Of a stretch of DNA of 64,000 nucleotides, positions 1 through 9,405 are shown in pieces. The DNA lies in assembly GCA_026985075.1 (NCBI GenBank), contig JALSQX010000105.1, positions 186,001 to 250,000 of the forward strand, written 5' to 3'. The notes below the pieces were generated by a model that was not told the DNA's origin, did no database searches, and saw nothing but the letters and a program-made list of their open reading frames with translations. A program made the position numbers and the translations under genes. The first letter of the stretch is position 1. Every line of letters starts with the position of its first letter. The stretch is from Blastocatellia bacterium. Lineage in GTDB: Bacteria; Acidobacteriota; Blastocatellia; HR10; J050.

Positions 1-352
1 CGCGCTCTCTCAGCCGCTTTACGATATTGACATCTTCGACCGCTTTCTCGACCGAATCGGAGAGTTTCCCATCCCATTGCTCGTCACCATCATGCCGCTG
101 ACCAGCGGTCGGCATGCAGAGTTCCTCCACCATGAGGTACCTGGTATTCTCATTCCCGAGGCGCTGCGGCGGCGCATGCACGAAGCTCGGGAACCAAAAC
201 AAGAAGGGATGCGCATCGCCGAGGAACTCATCGGGCAGCTTCAATCCCGTGTGGCCGGCGTTCACTTCATGGTTCAAGGCGAAGCCGTGGCTACCGTACG
301 GGAATTGCTGTCACGACCCTTCGCTCAAGCGCGTCCATCACCCCGCACCTGA
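1..352 (+). CDS. metF: Methylenetetrahydrofolate reductase, C-terminal part (partial)
   Basis: The reading frame is open from the window edge (first full codon at base 2) to TGA at 350-352, so only the last ~116 residues are present. The segment reads as the end of the flavin-dependent TIM-barrel reductase that makes 5-methyltetrahydrofolate for methionine synthesis: a stretch of the type QPLYDIDIFDRF, then PIPLLVTIMPLTSGRHAEF, then HEVPGILIPEALRRRM and a final helix ending in AGVHFM. These blocks are typical of the last third of the family. In many bacteria this domain is fused behind a homocysteine methyltransferase, and that cannot be decided here. It is convergent with the acyl-CoA dehydrogenase gene. 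Confidence 0.85.
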   Translation, partial: ALSQPLYDIDIFDRFLDRIGEFPIPLLVTIMPLTSGRHAEFLHHEVPGILIPEALRRRMHEAREPKQEGMRIAEELIGQLQSRVAGVHFMVQGEAVATVRELLSRPFAQARPSPRT

Positions 353-410
353 GCTGGTCTCGGCGCTATCGGCGCTCAAGATGAGAAGCGTCCGGAACTG
401 GTGACCTCAT

Positions 411-1595
411 TCACCGCCCGGAGAGGAGGAGCTTGGCGATGGTTTGAAGCTGCATGTTCGACGTGCCTTCGTAAATCTTACCGATCTTGGCGTCACGATA
501 ATATTTTTCCACCGGGTAGTCTTTGGTGTAGCCGTATCCGCCATAGATCTCGATCGCCTGTGAGGTCACCCGTTCGGCCACTTGGGAGGCGAAGTATTTG
601 GCCATCGCTGCCTCTTTGACGAAGTGCTGGCCAGCATCCTTGAGTCGAGCCGCATTGTAGGTCATCAATCGGGCCGCCTCAATGTCGGTGGCCATCTCGG
701 CCAGTTGGAATTGAACGGCCTGAAATTCGGCGATTGGTCGTCCGAACTGTTGACGCTCTTGTGAATAGGCGAGGGCGTGCTCGAAGGCGCCCTGAGCAAC
801 GCCGACCATCTGAGCCGCGATGCCGATCCGGCCTTCGTTGAGCGTCTCGATGGCCACTCGGTATCCTTTCCCCACCTCGCCCAAGACATTCTCCTTGGGA
901 ACTCGACAGTCCTCAAGAATGAGCTCGCAGGTACTGGAGGCGCGAATCCCCAGCTTGTCTTCTTTTTTCCCCACGGCGAATCCGGGAAACGCCCGCTCGA
1001 CGAGAAAGGCCGTGATCCCTTTATATCCTCGAGCGGGATCGATCGTCGCGAAGACGATGAAGATACCCGCCTCGGCGCCATTGGTCGTCCAGAGCTTGCG
1101 GCCATTGAGCACATAATAATCACCCTCGTCGCGAGCTCGGGTTTTCAGGGCGAACGCATCACTGCCCGACTCCGGTTCGGAGAGGGCATAGGCTCCTACC
1201 GTATCGGTAGCCAATCGGGAGAGATATTTTTGCTTCTGTTGTTCATTGGCCCAGCGCTCGATGGCGTTACTGACCAGTGTATTTTGCACATCAACGACCA
1301 CGCCCGCCGAGGCATCCACGCGGGAGAGTTCTTCGACGGCGAGGCAGGCCATGAAAAAACTACTGCCCGCCCCTCCATATTCCGCCGGAATATTAATGCC
1401 CATGAGTCCGAGTTGGAAGAACTGGGCGATGAGACCCTTGTCGAACACACCTTCCCGATCCATCTTCTCAACGAGGGGGCGAACCTGACCCTCGGCGAAC
1501 TGTCGCACGGTCTGGCGGAACAACAGCTCATCTTCGGAGAGTCTGGTCAGAGGAGATCCAGAAGCGAAATCCGAACCGGCACTGTGTTGCGTCAT
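411..1595 (-). CDS. Acyl-CoA dehydrogenase (short/medium-chain type)
   Basis: FAD enzyme that oxidises acyl-CoA to trans-2-enoyl-CoA and passes electrons to electron-transfer flavoprotein. At 394 residues it has the usual family length. The N-terminal helical domain is followed by the flavin motif YALSEPESGSDA, then LWTTNG, and the C-terminal helical domain holds IYGGYGYTKDYPVEKYYRD and YEGTSNMQ. The Glu in that last motif is the expected catalytic base of butyryl/medium-chain enzymes. I chose the ATG at 1595 because AGGAGG lies six bases upstream; an in-frame ATG 45 bases earlier lacks a Shine-Dalgarno sequence. Substrate chain length cannot be read from the sequence. No etfAB or thiolase gene is adjacent, so the pathway (fatty acid or amino acid breakdown) stays open. 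Confidence 0.93.
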   Translation of the reverse strand: MTQHSAGSDFASGSPLTRLSEDELLFRQTVRQFAEGQVRPLVEKMDREGVFDKGLIAQFFQLGLMGINIPAEYGGAGSSFFMACLAVEELSRVDASAGVVVDVQNTLVSNAIERWANEQQKQKYLSRLATDTVGAYALSEPESGSDAFALKTRARDEGDYYVLNGRKLWTTNGAEAGIFIVFATIDPARGYKGITAFLVERAFPGFAVGKKEDKLGIRASSTCELILEDCRVPKENVLGEVGKGYRVAIETLNEGRIGIAAQMVGVAQGAFEHALAYSQERQQFGRPIAEFQAVQFQLAEMATDIEAARLMTYNAARLKDAGQHFVKEAAMAKYFASQVAERVTSQAIEIYGGYGYTKDYPVEKYYRDAKIGKIYEGTSNMQLQTIAKLLLSGR

Positions 1596-1788
1596 AGCGT
1601 TCCTCCTGGCAATGATGATTGGGTGAACATAGTAGCACAAAACCGAGGAGACCGCCTAGCAAAGGCCGTCAGCGCGTGGCTGGAAGGCCCCGCCTCTCCG
1701 GGTGGATGGGTGAGGAGGCCTCTGAAATGAGATTCAGGGATTCCGCCTCTGAGGTGGGCCGATGCGTCGGCGGCGCGCGATAGAGAGG

Positions 1789-1818
1789 TTGTCGCTGAGC
1801 GTCAGAGTGTGCTATAGT
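1789..1818 (+). promoter_or_regulatory. Sigma-70-like promoter before sucD
   Basis: TTGTCG (1789-1794), an 18-base spacer, then TATAGT (1813-1818). The predicted start near 1825 would give a leader of about 35 bases before the TTG codon of sucD. The match is good at both boxes, but this is pattern evidence only. Confidence 0.5.
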
Positions 1819-1860
1819 CCCTGCCCTTAGAGCGCATCATGTTGAGGAGAGGATGGGACA

Positions 1861-2730
1861 TTGAGCATCTTGGTTGACCAGAACACGCGGCTTCTCGTGC
1901 AGGGTATCACCGGTCGGGAAGGAACATTTCATACCCAACAGATGAAGGCTTACGGGACGAACGTGGTGGCCGGCGTCACGCCGGGTCGCGGCGGTCTCAC
2001 TCACGAAGGCGTTCCCGTGTTCAATACGGTCGCTGAGGCTGTTCGCCAGACGGGAGCGAATGCCAGCGTGATTTACGTCCCCGCGGCCTTCGCCGCCGAT
2101 GCTATCATGGAAGCGGCCGATGCCGGGATTCCCCTGGTGGTGTGTATCACCGAGGGTATCCCGGTGTTGGATATGGTTCGGGTGATGGCCTTCCTGAAAG
2201 ATCGTTCGACCCGACTCATCGGTCCCAACTGTCCGGGCGTCATCTCTCCAGGAAAATGCAAGGTAGGCATCATGCCCGGCCAGATCCATCGGGAAGGAGG
2301 CGTCGGCGTCGTCTCTCGCAGCGGCACGTTAACCTACGAAGCGGTCTGGCAAATCACGGAGATGGGATTGGGCCAGTCGACCTGCATCGGGATCGGCGGC
2401 GACCCCATCGTGGGCACGAACTTCGTTGACGCGCTGAAGTTGTTCGAGCAAGACGATCAGACGGAAGCCGTGGTCATCATCGGTGAAATTGGGGGGACCG
2501 CTGAAGAAGAGGCGGCCCGGTTCGTCAAGGAGCATATGTCGAAGCCGGTCATCGGCTTCGTCGCCGGCCGGACGGCCCCGCCAGGTCGACGAATGGGGCA
2601 TGCGGGCGCCATCATCTCTGGGGGACGGGGCACGGCGGCAGAGAAATTCGCAGCCATGCGCGAAGCCGGTATCCACGTGGTGGAGAGTCCGGCCGAGATC
2701 GGTAAGACGGTGGCCGCGGTCCTGAAGTGA
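1861..2730 (+). CDS. sucD: Succinyl-CoA synthetase, alpha subunit
   Basis: Alpha subunit of the TCA-cycle enzyme that converts succinyl-CoA to succinate with NTP formation; it carries the CoA site and the phosphorylated histidine. The 289-residue length is normal. The CoA-binding region has [15 protein letters not shown] and GVTPGRGG, and the phospho-histidine loop reads [11 protein letters not shown] near residue 245. The start is a TTG codon preceded by a GA-rich ribosome site. Unusually, the beta-subunit gene sucC is not directly upstream: that space is a ~265-base gap holding only a promoter-like sequence. sucC must lie elsewhere. ndk follows after 99 bases, an order often seen after sucCD, and NDK can recycle the nucleotide product. 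Confidence 0.95.
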   Translation: MSILVDQNTRLLVQGITGREGTFHTQQMKAYGTNVVAGVTPGRGGLTHEGVPVFNTVAEAVRQTGANASVIYVPAAFAADAIMEAADAGIPLVVCITEGIPVLDMVRVMAFLKDRSTRLIGPNCPGVISPGKCKVGIMPGQIHREGGVGVVSRSGTLTYEAVWQITEMGLGQSTCIGIGGDPIVGTNFVDALKLFEQDDQTEAVVIIGEIGGTAEEEAARFVKEHMSKPVIGFVAGRTAPPGRRMGHAGAIISGGRGTAAEKFAAMREAGIHVVESPAEIGKTVAAVLK

Positions 2731-2829
2731 GCTTCGACATGTGGTTCTGGAAGAGCGCCGCACTCCCGGGGATATCTCGTCGCTGCGGAATAGAGGACGC
2801 TGGCTACTGAGACGTTGGGGAGAGAGAAG

Positions 2830-3249
2830 ATGGTGGAGCAAACGTTAGGAATCATCAAACCGGATGCCGTCGCTGCCGGTCATATCGGTGACATCATCGC
2901 CCGCATTGAGGCGGAGCGATTCACCATCCGAGCGATGAAGATGGTTCACCTGACCAAATCACAGGCCGAGGGATTCTATCACGTCCATCGGGAGAAACCG
3001 TTCTTCGAGAGCCTGACCACGTTCATGTCCAGTGGGCCGTGTGTGGTGCTGTTGTTGGAGCGCGAATCGGCCATCTCGCATTGGCGCGAGGTGATGGGGG
3101 CGACCGATCCGGCCCAGGCCGCCGAAGGGACGATTCGGCGCGCGCTCGGTTCGTCCATCGAGCGAAACGCCGTTCATGGTTCGGATGCGCCCGAGACGGC
3201 CGCCTTTGAGATCGGATATTTCTTCAATGCCCTGGAGAGGGCGGGGTGA
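2830..3249 (+). CDS. ndk: Nucleoside diphosphate kinase
   Basis: Transfers gamma-phosphate from NTPs to NDPs through a phospho-histidine. The 139-residue protein has the opening LGIIKPDAV with the conserved lysine at residue 10 and the active-site segment RNAVHGSDA with His116. I chose ATG 2830 (GGGGAGAGAG just upstream); an in-frame TTG at 2815 would add five residues. It follows sucD and is followed four bases later by a small membrane-protein gene, so the three are probably co-transcribed. Confidence 0.96.
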   Translation: MVEQTLGIIKPDAVAAGHIGDIIARIEAERFTIRAMKMVHLTKSQAEGFYHVHREKPFFESLTTFMSSGPCVVLLLERESAISHWREVMGATDPAQAAEGTIRRALGSSIERNAVHGSDAPETAAFEIGYFFNALERAG

Positions 3250-3253
3250 AAAG

Positions 3254-3496
3254 ATGGATGTCGGTCTCACTGCTCTCGGGAAAACGCTCATCCTCATGGG
3301 CGTCGTCCTGATCATCATCGGCGGCGTGATTTGGCTCGCCGGCCGTTTCCCGCATCTTGGGTTGGGGCGATTGCCCGGCGATATTCTCATCAAGCGAGAT
3401 AACTTCACGTTTTACTTTCCCCTTGGTACGAGCATTCTGATCAGCGTTGTCATCACCCTCATCTGGTTCATCGTCTCCTGGGTGACCCGTCGGTGA
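3254..3496 (+). CDS. DUF2905 small membrane protein
   Basis: An 80-residue protein with two hydrophobic segments (about residues 9-30 and 55-76) separated by LGRLPGDILIKRDNFTFYFP. That hallmark stretch of a short polar loop plus GDI and NFTFYFP identifies the DUF2905 family, which is widespread in bacteria and has no known function. The start ATG is preceded by GGGGTGA and lies four bases after the ndk stop, indicating translational linkage. The family is predicted to sit in the inner membrane; nothing in the sequence suggests an enzymatic activity. Confidence 0.85.
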   Translation: MDVGLTALGKTLILMGVVLIIIGGVIWLAGRFPHLGLGRLPGDILIKRDNFTFYFPLGTSILISVVITLIWFIVSWVTRR

Positions 3497-3897
3497 GCGC
3501 AGAGACATTTGATTGGCGGCCAAAAGGGCGTTGTGCTCTCATTGATTCCTTGGTCCAGAGTAGACCTCGAGAATTTCGGGGGACTCGCATCGATGGCGTT
3601 CCCACGCGCTCGTGTCCTTGCCCGGTAGTCGTAGAGGAGGCCAAAGACAGACAGGAAGGGCACAACCGGTAGTCGGCTCCGTGCCTTGACGCCTCATCGC
3701 CGGTCAGAATGGGGAGCGTGTCCTTGACCATTTCGGCGTGTTTCTCGGGCCTGCGGGGAGGGGCCAACACACCGTCACTGGAGGCACGTTCATTTCGCCA
3801 TCAATCCGGCGATGAGGGGGAGACGGACTTTGCCATCTCCCCGACATCATGTTCTCTCTCGGACGTGGTCCGCCGAACGCCGCCGATGTCCTGGAGC
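3497..3897. other. Intergenic region between convergent genes
   Basis: About 400 bases between the DUF2905 gene and the 3' end of the minus-strand receptor gene. Open frames here have no recognisable protein features and no ribosome site. I see no RNA gene and no strong terminator hairpin. Confidence 0.5.
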
Positions 3898-6800
3898 CTA
3901 GAACGAAACCTTCAGACCAAACTGCATATCTCGGTTTCGACGAGCGCTGAGTGGTTGCCCGAAGTCGTTTCGGGGGATGAGGAAGAAGCGTCGGTTCCTC
4001 GTTCCGCCTGTACGCCGCGAATCGAACATACTCCGATTGACGAACGAGAACTGAGGATGATTGGCGACATTGAATACCTGATAGATGAATTCCACGAACT
4101 TTTTCTCTCCCCATCGGATGCGCTTGCGCAAACTGAGATCGATCTGATTCTGCCCAGGACCACGGAAGGTATTGCGCCCGAAGAAGGGAATGCGATCGAA
4201 GATGACATTGTCTTCATTGAAATCCGTCGCCGAGGCTCCTCCCCCGGCCTCCGCCGAGAATGGGCGCCCGGTAGCGAACCGGGCGATGCCACTCAGACTC
4301 CATCCGCCCAACCCGTGACGCAAGAACCCATTTTTGGCGTTCTTGAAGAAAGGCATTCGCCAAACCCCGCTGATCACCAGGCGATGTGTGCGGTCCAGAT
4401 CGGACAATCCGCGATCCAATCGACTGTTGAACGGATCGAGGAGATTGGAGAATCCGCCGAGTGAGTTCCGATCGGAGATCAACCCGATGTCATCGATGCT
4501 CTTAGAAAGCGTGTACGACGCCAGCAGAGCGAATCCATGCGAGAAACGATGATTCACTCGCAGAGCGAGCCCATGATAGACAGAGTTGGCCACGCTCTCC
4601 AGCATGAGAATCTGGCGGAAATTGGGATTGGGACGAAGGGAGACGGTGGTGACGCCGATACGGGGGATGGTCATCGATTGCACGATGCTGCGTCCATCCT
4701 CGCTCAGTATCAACAGCGTCGCCGTTCCCGTGGGGGGAATGATGTTCACGTTGCGCACGCGGGAGATATGGGTGCCTTTGGTGAATAAATAGGCGATGGA
4801 AACCGTGGTATTCGGGAGCACTTCTCGTTCGATTTCCAAATTGGCTTTTTGGAAGTAGGGATTGACGCGATCGGGCGCAAAGATGCGCAGATCGGCGAAG
4901 GGATCGGAGGGATCAAACCCTCCCGGGGGCTCCTCCAGTCGAGGAAACTCAATGTTGGGCAGATTGAACGGTCCGGCGGCCAGCACCTCATCGATGGGAA
5001 AGGTGATGCCGAACTGCGGAGCGGCATCGGCGCTGAGGAAGACGTTGAACGAATACACGTTGTTATTGGTGAGCACATCGTTGACCAGGAGGTTCGGGGT
5101 TCGACCGTAAAAAATCCCATAGCCACCGCGAATGACCGTCTTGCCATCCTCCGTCGCCGTGATGGCGAATCCGAAGCGCGGGCCGAAGTTGTTGGTATCC
5201 TCATTGATGATGCCCGTTCGCGGCTCTAGCGGATTCACCACCAAAGGGTCGGGGAGCGTTTGCCGATCATAGCGTAATCCATAATAGAGCGTGAATCGAG
5301 GGTTCACTCGAAACGTATCTTGTCCATAAAAGCCGTAATCGACCGAGACTTGTTTCACCAGCGGCGTCAATCCCGGACCGAAGAATCGCTGTTGATAACT
5401 GCTGAAATTGCCTTGGAGAAAATCGGCGATGCTGGAGAAACTGAACCGCCCACTGACCTGCAAGGCGAAGAAGTTGGCGTCCTGCACGCGGTTGATATCC
5501 AGGCCCACTTTAAACGTATGCCGACCTTTGATGATGGAAAGTCCGTCGATCCACTGTTGCCGCCGCTCCTCGGTGAAGCGACCGGGGAACTCGCCGGGCC
5601 GCGATTGGAGGAAATTGCGCGATCCCAGCGCGAAACCGCGGATGCGAATATCGGGCATGAACGGGGCATTACCGAAATCGCCGGTATAATCGAAGACAAA
5701 ATTGAACCGAAATTCGTTGATGACGCTGGGGGACAAGACGGAATTCAGCGTGATCACCGAGGTGTAGCTGTTGGTGAAATTCTTGGCGTTCGCAAAAACC
5801 GAATCGTCCGTCGTCGGTCGGGTGAACACCCCATTCCGGGAATCGAACTGCTGGAAGTTATGCGTCACCGTCAACGTATGATTCTGATTGATGACCCAGT
5901 CGATCCGGGGGAAGAAAGTGATCTGATCGAAATCTCGGGGGAGCGATCCAGTCAACGGGAAGAAGAACGATTGGGCTTGCGAGCGAAGTGGCTCCGGCAA
6001 GGTGACAATCTCATTTTCCAGTTCCGGACCGAGGATGACGCCAACCGGTTCATCGCGTATTTGCTGGTCATAGTTGAGGAAGAAAAACAACCGATCCCGA
6101 ATCAACGGACCGCCAATGTTGCCGCCGAATTGTTGACGTCGTTCGTCGGGCCGTGGGATCGGTGGGATGGAAGATTTGTTGATGACGTTGTTGGCATTAA
6201 AGGCATCGTCACGGATGTAATAGAACCCGCTCCCATGCCACTCGTTCGTCCCCGAACGGGTGATGGCATTGACGATCCCGCCAGTGGCCCGGCCGTATTC
6301 AGCGGCGAAGGTATTGTGCGCTACGCGGAATTCCTTCACCGTCTCCTGGGAGAACTGAAATGGCGCCCGGGTGCGTCCGCGGATCTCGCCGAAGAAACTA
6401 TTGTTGTTGTCGGCTCCGTCAACCTGAATATTGTTCGAGACGCGGTCGGCCCCACCGAATGAGACGTTCCCGAAATCGTCAGCATCGGTCACCCCTGGCG
6501 TGAGCAGGACGAGTTCGGTCCAATTTCGCCCATTCAGGGGAAGATTGTCGATCAGCGTGCGATCGATCACCGTTCCCGGTTGCGTGCGCGTCGGTTCGAT
6601 TAACGGGACTTCTTCTCCAGCTACAACCACCGCCTCTTCTCTGATGCTGGCCGGTGAGAGGTGAGCATCGAGCGTGAGCATATCGCCGACCTGGAGGATG
6701 ACGTGCTCGAACTTCATTTCGGCGAATCCTTGAGCGCTCACCGTGATCGTGTATTCGCCCGTCGGCAAGAGGGGGAGGACATAGTAACCGCGCTGATTCG

Positions 6801-7002
6801 ACTGTGCTGATCGGGTGAACCCCGTATCAACATGTCGAGCCGTCACCACGGCGTCGGGGACGACGGCGCCGGTGGGATCGTAGATCGTACCCTGAACGGT
6901 GGCCGTGGCAGCTTGTGATTGCCCCCAAACCATCGAATGGAAAGAGAGACTCAAGACCAATGCGACAAGAGTGAAGAGCGGCCATCTCCATACCTTGTTC
7001 AT
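3898..7002 (-). CDS. Oar-like TonB-dependent outer-membrane receptor
   Basis: A 1034-residue outer-membrane protein. A signal peptide (about residues 1-28, ending MVWGQ) is followed by a carboxypeptidase-regulatory beta domain (residues ~35-115, with GTIYDPTGAVVPDAVV and GYYVLPLLPTGEY). Then comes a plug domain (LPLNGRNWTELVLLTPGV, EFRVAHNTFAAEYGRATGG) and a long beta-barrel ending in an aromatic residue (LKVSF), as required for barrel assembly. This layout is the Oar/carboxypeptidase-regulatory TonB receptor type, which is hugely expanded in Acidobacteriota; substrates are mostly unknown, with glycans, peptides or proteins suggested. No TonB box is evident. No transporter or glycosidase gene is adjacent, so the ligand cannot be inferred. 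The protein is paralogous to the receptor at 50477-53680. Confidence 0.93.
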   Translation of the reverse strand: MNKVWRWPLFTLVALVLSLSFHSMVWGQSQAATATVQGTIYDPTGAVVPDAVVTARHVDTGFTRSAQSNQRGYYVLPLLPTGEYTITVSAQGFAEMKFEHVILQVGDMLTLDAHLSPASIREEAVVVAGEEVPLIEPTRTQPGTVIDRTLIDNLPLNGRNWTELVLLTPGVTDADDFGNVSFGGADRVSNNIQVDGADNNNSFFGEIRGRTRAPFQFSQETVKEFRVAHNTFAAEYGRATGGIVNAITRSGTNEWHGSGFYYIRDDAFNANNVINKSSIPPIPRPDERRQQFGGNIGGPLIRDRLFFFLNYDQQIRDEPVGVILGPELENEIVTLPEPLRSQAQSFFFPLTGSLPRDFDQITFFPRIDWVINQNHTLTVTHNFQQFDSRNGVFTRPTTDDSVFANAKNFTNSYTSVITLNSVLSPSVINEFRFNFVFDYTGDFGNAPFMPDIRIRGFALGSRNFLQSRPGEFPGRFTEERRQQWIDGLSIIKGRHTFKVGLDINRVQDANFFALQVSGRFSFSSIADFLQGNFSSYQQRFFGPGLTPLVKQVSVDYGFYGQDTFRVNPRFTLYYGLRYDRQTLPDPLVVNPLEPRTGIINEDTNNFGPRFGFAITATEDGKTVIRGGYGIFYGRTPNLLVNDVLTNNNVYSFNVFLSADAAPQFGITFPIDEVLAAGPFNLPNIEFPRLEEPPGGFDPSDPFADLRIFAPDRVNPYFQKANLEIEREVLPNTTVSIAYLFTKGTHISRVRNVNIIPPTGTATLLILSEDGRSIVQSMTIPRIGVTTVSLRPNPNFRQILMLESVANSVYHGLALRVNHRFSHGFALLASYTLSKSIDDIGLISDRNSLGGFSNLLDPFNSRLDRGLSDLDRTHRLVISGVWRMPFFKNAKNGFLRHGLGGWSLSGIARFATGRPFSAEAGGGASATDFNEDNVIFDRIPFFGRNTFRGPGQNQIDLSLRKRIRWGEKKFVEFIYQVFNVANHPQFSFVNRSMFDSRRTGGTRNRRFFLIPRNDFGQPLSARRNRDMQFGLKVSF

Positions 7003-7212
7003 GTCAGTGTCTCCTTATCTGGCGTTGAAGTTCTCAGCCACCCAATCCGGATTCGACGTCGTCAGCCCCTAAAGTTAATCCATGCCCCCCCTGGCGTCAA
7101 GGAGAACAACCCACTGCGGGAGCGCCAATCAGGGACTGGAGAACAACCTGGAGCGCGCATCCCGGGAAGCCGCTCCCCTCATCACCATGAGCGCTGAGAC
7201 GCACACTCTCTG

Positions 7213-9354
7213 TCAATCGAGCTTCTGCTTGCATCTCTCGGCAATGGCCGCCGCCAGGTGACGCTGGGCGATGAGGAGGTCCTGTTGTGACAATCGGTTC
7301 TCGGTGACGAGTTCTTTGATGGCATTATTGGCGGCCATTTGACAGACCATTTCCACATCGGCGCCGCTGAACCCACCGGCCAGCTTCACCAGCACATCCA
7401 GATCGACATCATCGGCGATGGGGCGATGGCGGAGGTGAATCTGAAAGATTTCCTTCAAGGCCTCACTATCGGGCAAGGGCACTTCCAGGAGGAGATCGAA
7501 TCGACCGTGTTCGAAGAGGGCCGGATCGACCGCCTCCAGGCGATTGGTCGCTCCGAGGACGACGAGGCCACGGAGCTGCTCAATGCCATCGATTTGGGAC
7601 AGCAGTTGGCGTAACGCCCGTTCGGCTTGGCTCACCGTATCGCTGCGGTGCTCCGTCGGTGAGAGAGCATCAATCTCATCCAGGAAGATGATCGAAGGCG
7701 CCATCCGACGAGCTCGACCGAATATATCGCGGATCATTTGTTCACAGAGGTTGACGTCTCCCATGATCAGGTCTGTTGCTTTGACCGGGATGAACGTGAT
7801 GCCCGTCTCTTTAGCCAGCGCTCGAGCGAGCAGCGTCTTGCCCGTCCCCGGAGGGCCATGGAGGAGGACGCCTCGGACTGGCCGGGCGCGCACGCGGGTG
7901 AACAGTTGGGGCGATTGCAGGGGCCGGATGACCGCTTCCATCAGTTGTTCGCGTACTTCCTGGAGACCACCGATATCTTCCCAACTGGCCTCGGCGAATT
8001 CACTGGTCGCCGATTCAGCCAACGACGGCGTAATGGTGCGGAGCGCTTCCAGAAAGTGAGCCATCGTGACGCGAATGCCCGCGAGCATCTCGAAACTCGG
8101 TTGGCCCCAATATCCGGTCTCAATCATTTTCTGGCGCAGAGCGATGAATGCCGCTTCCTGACAGAGAATGCTCAGGTCGGCCCCAACGAATCCTTGCGTG
8201 AGCGCCGCCAGTTGGTCCAGATCAACGTCTTCGGCGAGCGGAATGCTCCGGGAGTGAATCTCCAGGATCTCTCGCCGATCCTTGTGGTTCGGCGGTTGAA
8301 CGTCGATTTCGCGCTCGAATCGCCCGTGACGACGAAAGGTGGGATCGATGTCATCAGGGCTCGTCGTTGATCCGATGACGACCACGCGGCCGTTTCGCTC
8401 GAGTCGATCGAGAAGGGTGAGCAGTTCGGTGGCGATGTACTTCTCCGCCTCCGTCGCCGCCAGGCATTGTTGAGAGGCGATGCGCTCCAGTTCGTCAATG
8501 AAGATCACCGCCGGTGGTCGAGCGACGGCGCGCTCGAAGAGGTCGTGGAGGTGCATTTTTTCGTGATGATAGTATTTGTTCAGGATCTCCGGCCCACTGG
8601 TGGCCAGAAACTGCGCCTGAGCTGCCTCGGCGACGACGCGCGCCATGAGCGATTTCCCCGCGCCCGCCGGACCGCTGAGCAGGATGGCTCGAGGAGCCAC
8701 GACGCCCAGCCGTTCGAAGATCTCGGGATGCTTCAGAGGCACTTCCACCATTTCGCGCAGTCGCTGGACTTCCTGTTTGAGACCGCCAATGTCTTCGTAG
8801 ACCAGAAGTTGTTCGGTGGCCTCGGTGGGCGCCCGCTCAACCACCTCGAAGGTCGTCGACAGGTTCACGCGAACGGGACCGGCCGGGTGGCATTCGAGGA
8901 CTTTAAAATCGTGGGCGCTGATGCCAAATGGTGACAGGCGGATCAGATCGCCTTCCACAGCGACCAGGTTGTCGAGTAACTTTCCCAGGTATTTTTCGAT
9001 TCCACGAATATGCTCATCATCCCAGCGAGAGGCTGGCGCCAGGGTGATGCGCTCAGCAACCGCGCAATCGATCGGACGAACGGTCACTTGCTCATCCAGA
9101 TCGACGTCGGCATTGCCGCGCGTGAGACCGTCAATCTGAATCGTTTGTGGTTGCCGGTCGGCATCGAGCGAGGGCATGACCACGGCGACCGTTCGACGTC
9201 GTCCGACGATTTCGATCGCCTGGCCAGGGGAAAGTCCCAGCACCTCCAAGTCCTGAGGGTCAAGACGAGCGATGTTACGACCAACATCTCGACTGCGCGC
9301 TTCCGTGACACGAAACGCTCGCGTGAGTGAAGGCCGGTCCGCTCCATTGCTCAT
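7213..9354 (-). CDS. CDC48/p97-like double AAA+ ATPase
   Basis: A 713-residue protein with an N-terminal double-psi barrel-like region (~1-180) and two AAA+ modules. D1 has Walker A GPAGAGKS (228-235), Walker B VIFIDE and RRHGRFERE at the arginine-finger site. D2 has GPPGTGKT (500-507), Walker B IIFLDE and sensor-1 GATN. CDC48-type proteins unfold substrates by threading them through a hexamer; bacterial members are known but poorly studied. Several key positions differ: the D1 pore segment reads KYYHHEK where KYYGES is usual, the D1 sensor-1 reads GSTTSP rather than GATNRP, and D2 has FEHGRFD in place of LRPGRFD. The D2 second-region helix (EERLRE-like) is also divergent. Cofactors such as Ufd1/Npl4 are not expected in bacteria, so the client is unknown. 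Confidence 0.9.
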   Translation of the reverse strand: MSNGADRPSLTRAFRVTEARSRDVGRNIARLDPQDLEVLGLSPGQAIEIVGRRRTVAVVMPSLDADRQPQTIQIDGLTRGNADVDLDEQVTVRPIDCAVAERITLAPASRWDDEHIRGIEKYLGKLLDNLVAVEGDLIRLSPFGISAHDFKVLECHPAGPVRVNLSTTFEVVERAPTEATEQLLVYEDIGGLKQEVQRLREMVEVPLKHPEIFERLGVVAPRAILLSGPAGAGKSLMARVVAEAAQAQFLATSGPEILNKYYHHEKMHLHDLFERAVARPPAVIFIDELERIASQQCLAATEAEKYIATELLTLLDRLERNGRVVVIGSTTSPDDIDPTFRRHGRFEREIDVQPPNHKDRREILEIHSRSIPLAEDVDLDQLAALTQGFVGADLSILCQEAAFIALRQKMIETGYWGQPSFEMLAGIRVTMAHFLEALRTITPSLAESATSEFAEASWEDIGGLQEVREQLMEAVIRPLQSPQLFTRVRARPVRGVLLHGPPGTGKTLLARALAKETGITFIPVKATDLIMGDVNLCEQMIRDIFGRARRMAPSIIFLDEIDALSPTEHRSDTVSQAERALRQLLSQIDGIEQLRGLVVLGATNRLEAVDPALFEHGRFDLLLEVPLPDSEALKEIFQIHLRHRPIADDVDLDVLVKLAGGFSGADVEMVCQMAANNAIKELVTENRLSQQDLLIAQRHLAAAIAERCKQKLD

Positions 9355-9405
9355 AAAATCTTCTCCATTTTATACTAATTCCTCAGGGAGCATCAACACG
9401 AGGGG

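Noticed and set aside
777-1730. Long plus-strand frame opposite the acyl-CoA dehydrogenase gene
   Set aside because: It lies antisense to a gene with clear conserved motifs, and its translation has no recognisable domain; long antisense frames are common in GC-rich genes.
5320-6462. 380-codon plus-strand frame inside the receptor gene
   Set aside because: It is an antisense shadow of the Oar-like receptor, with no ribosome site and no family similarity.
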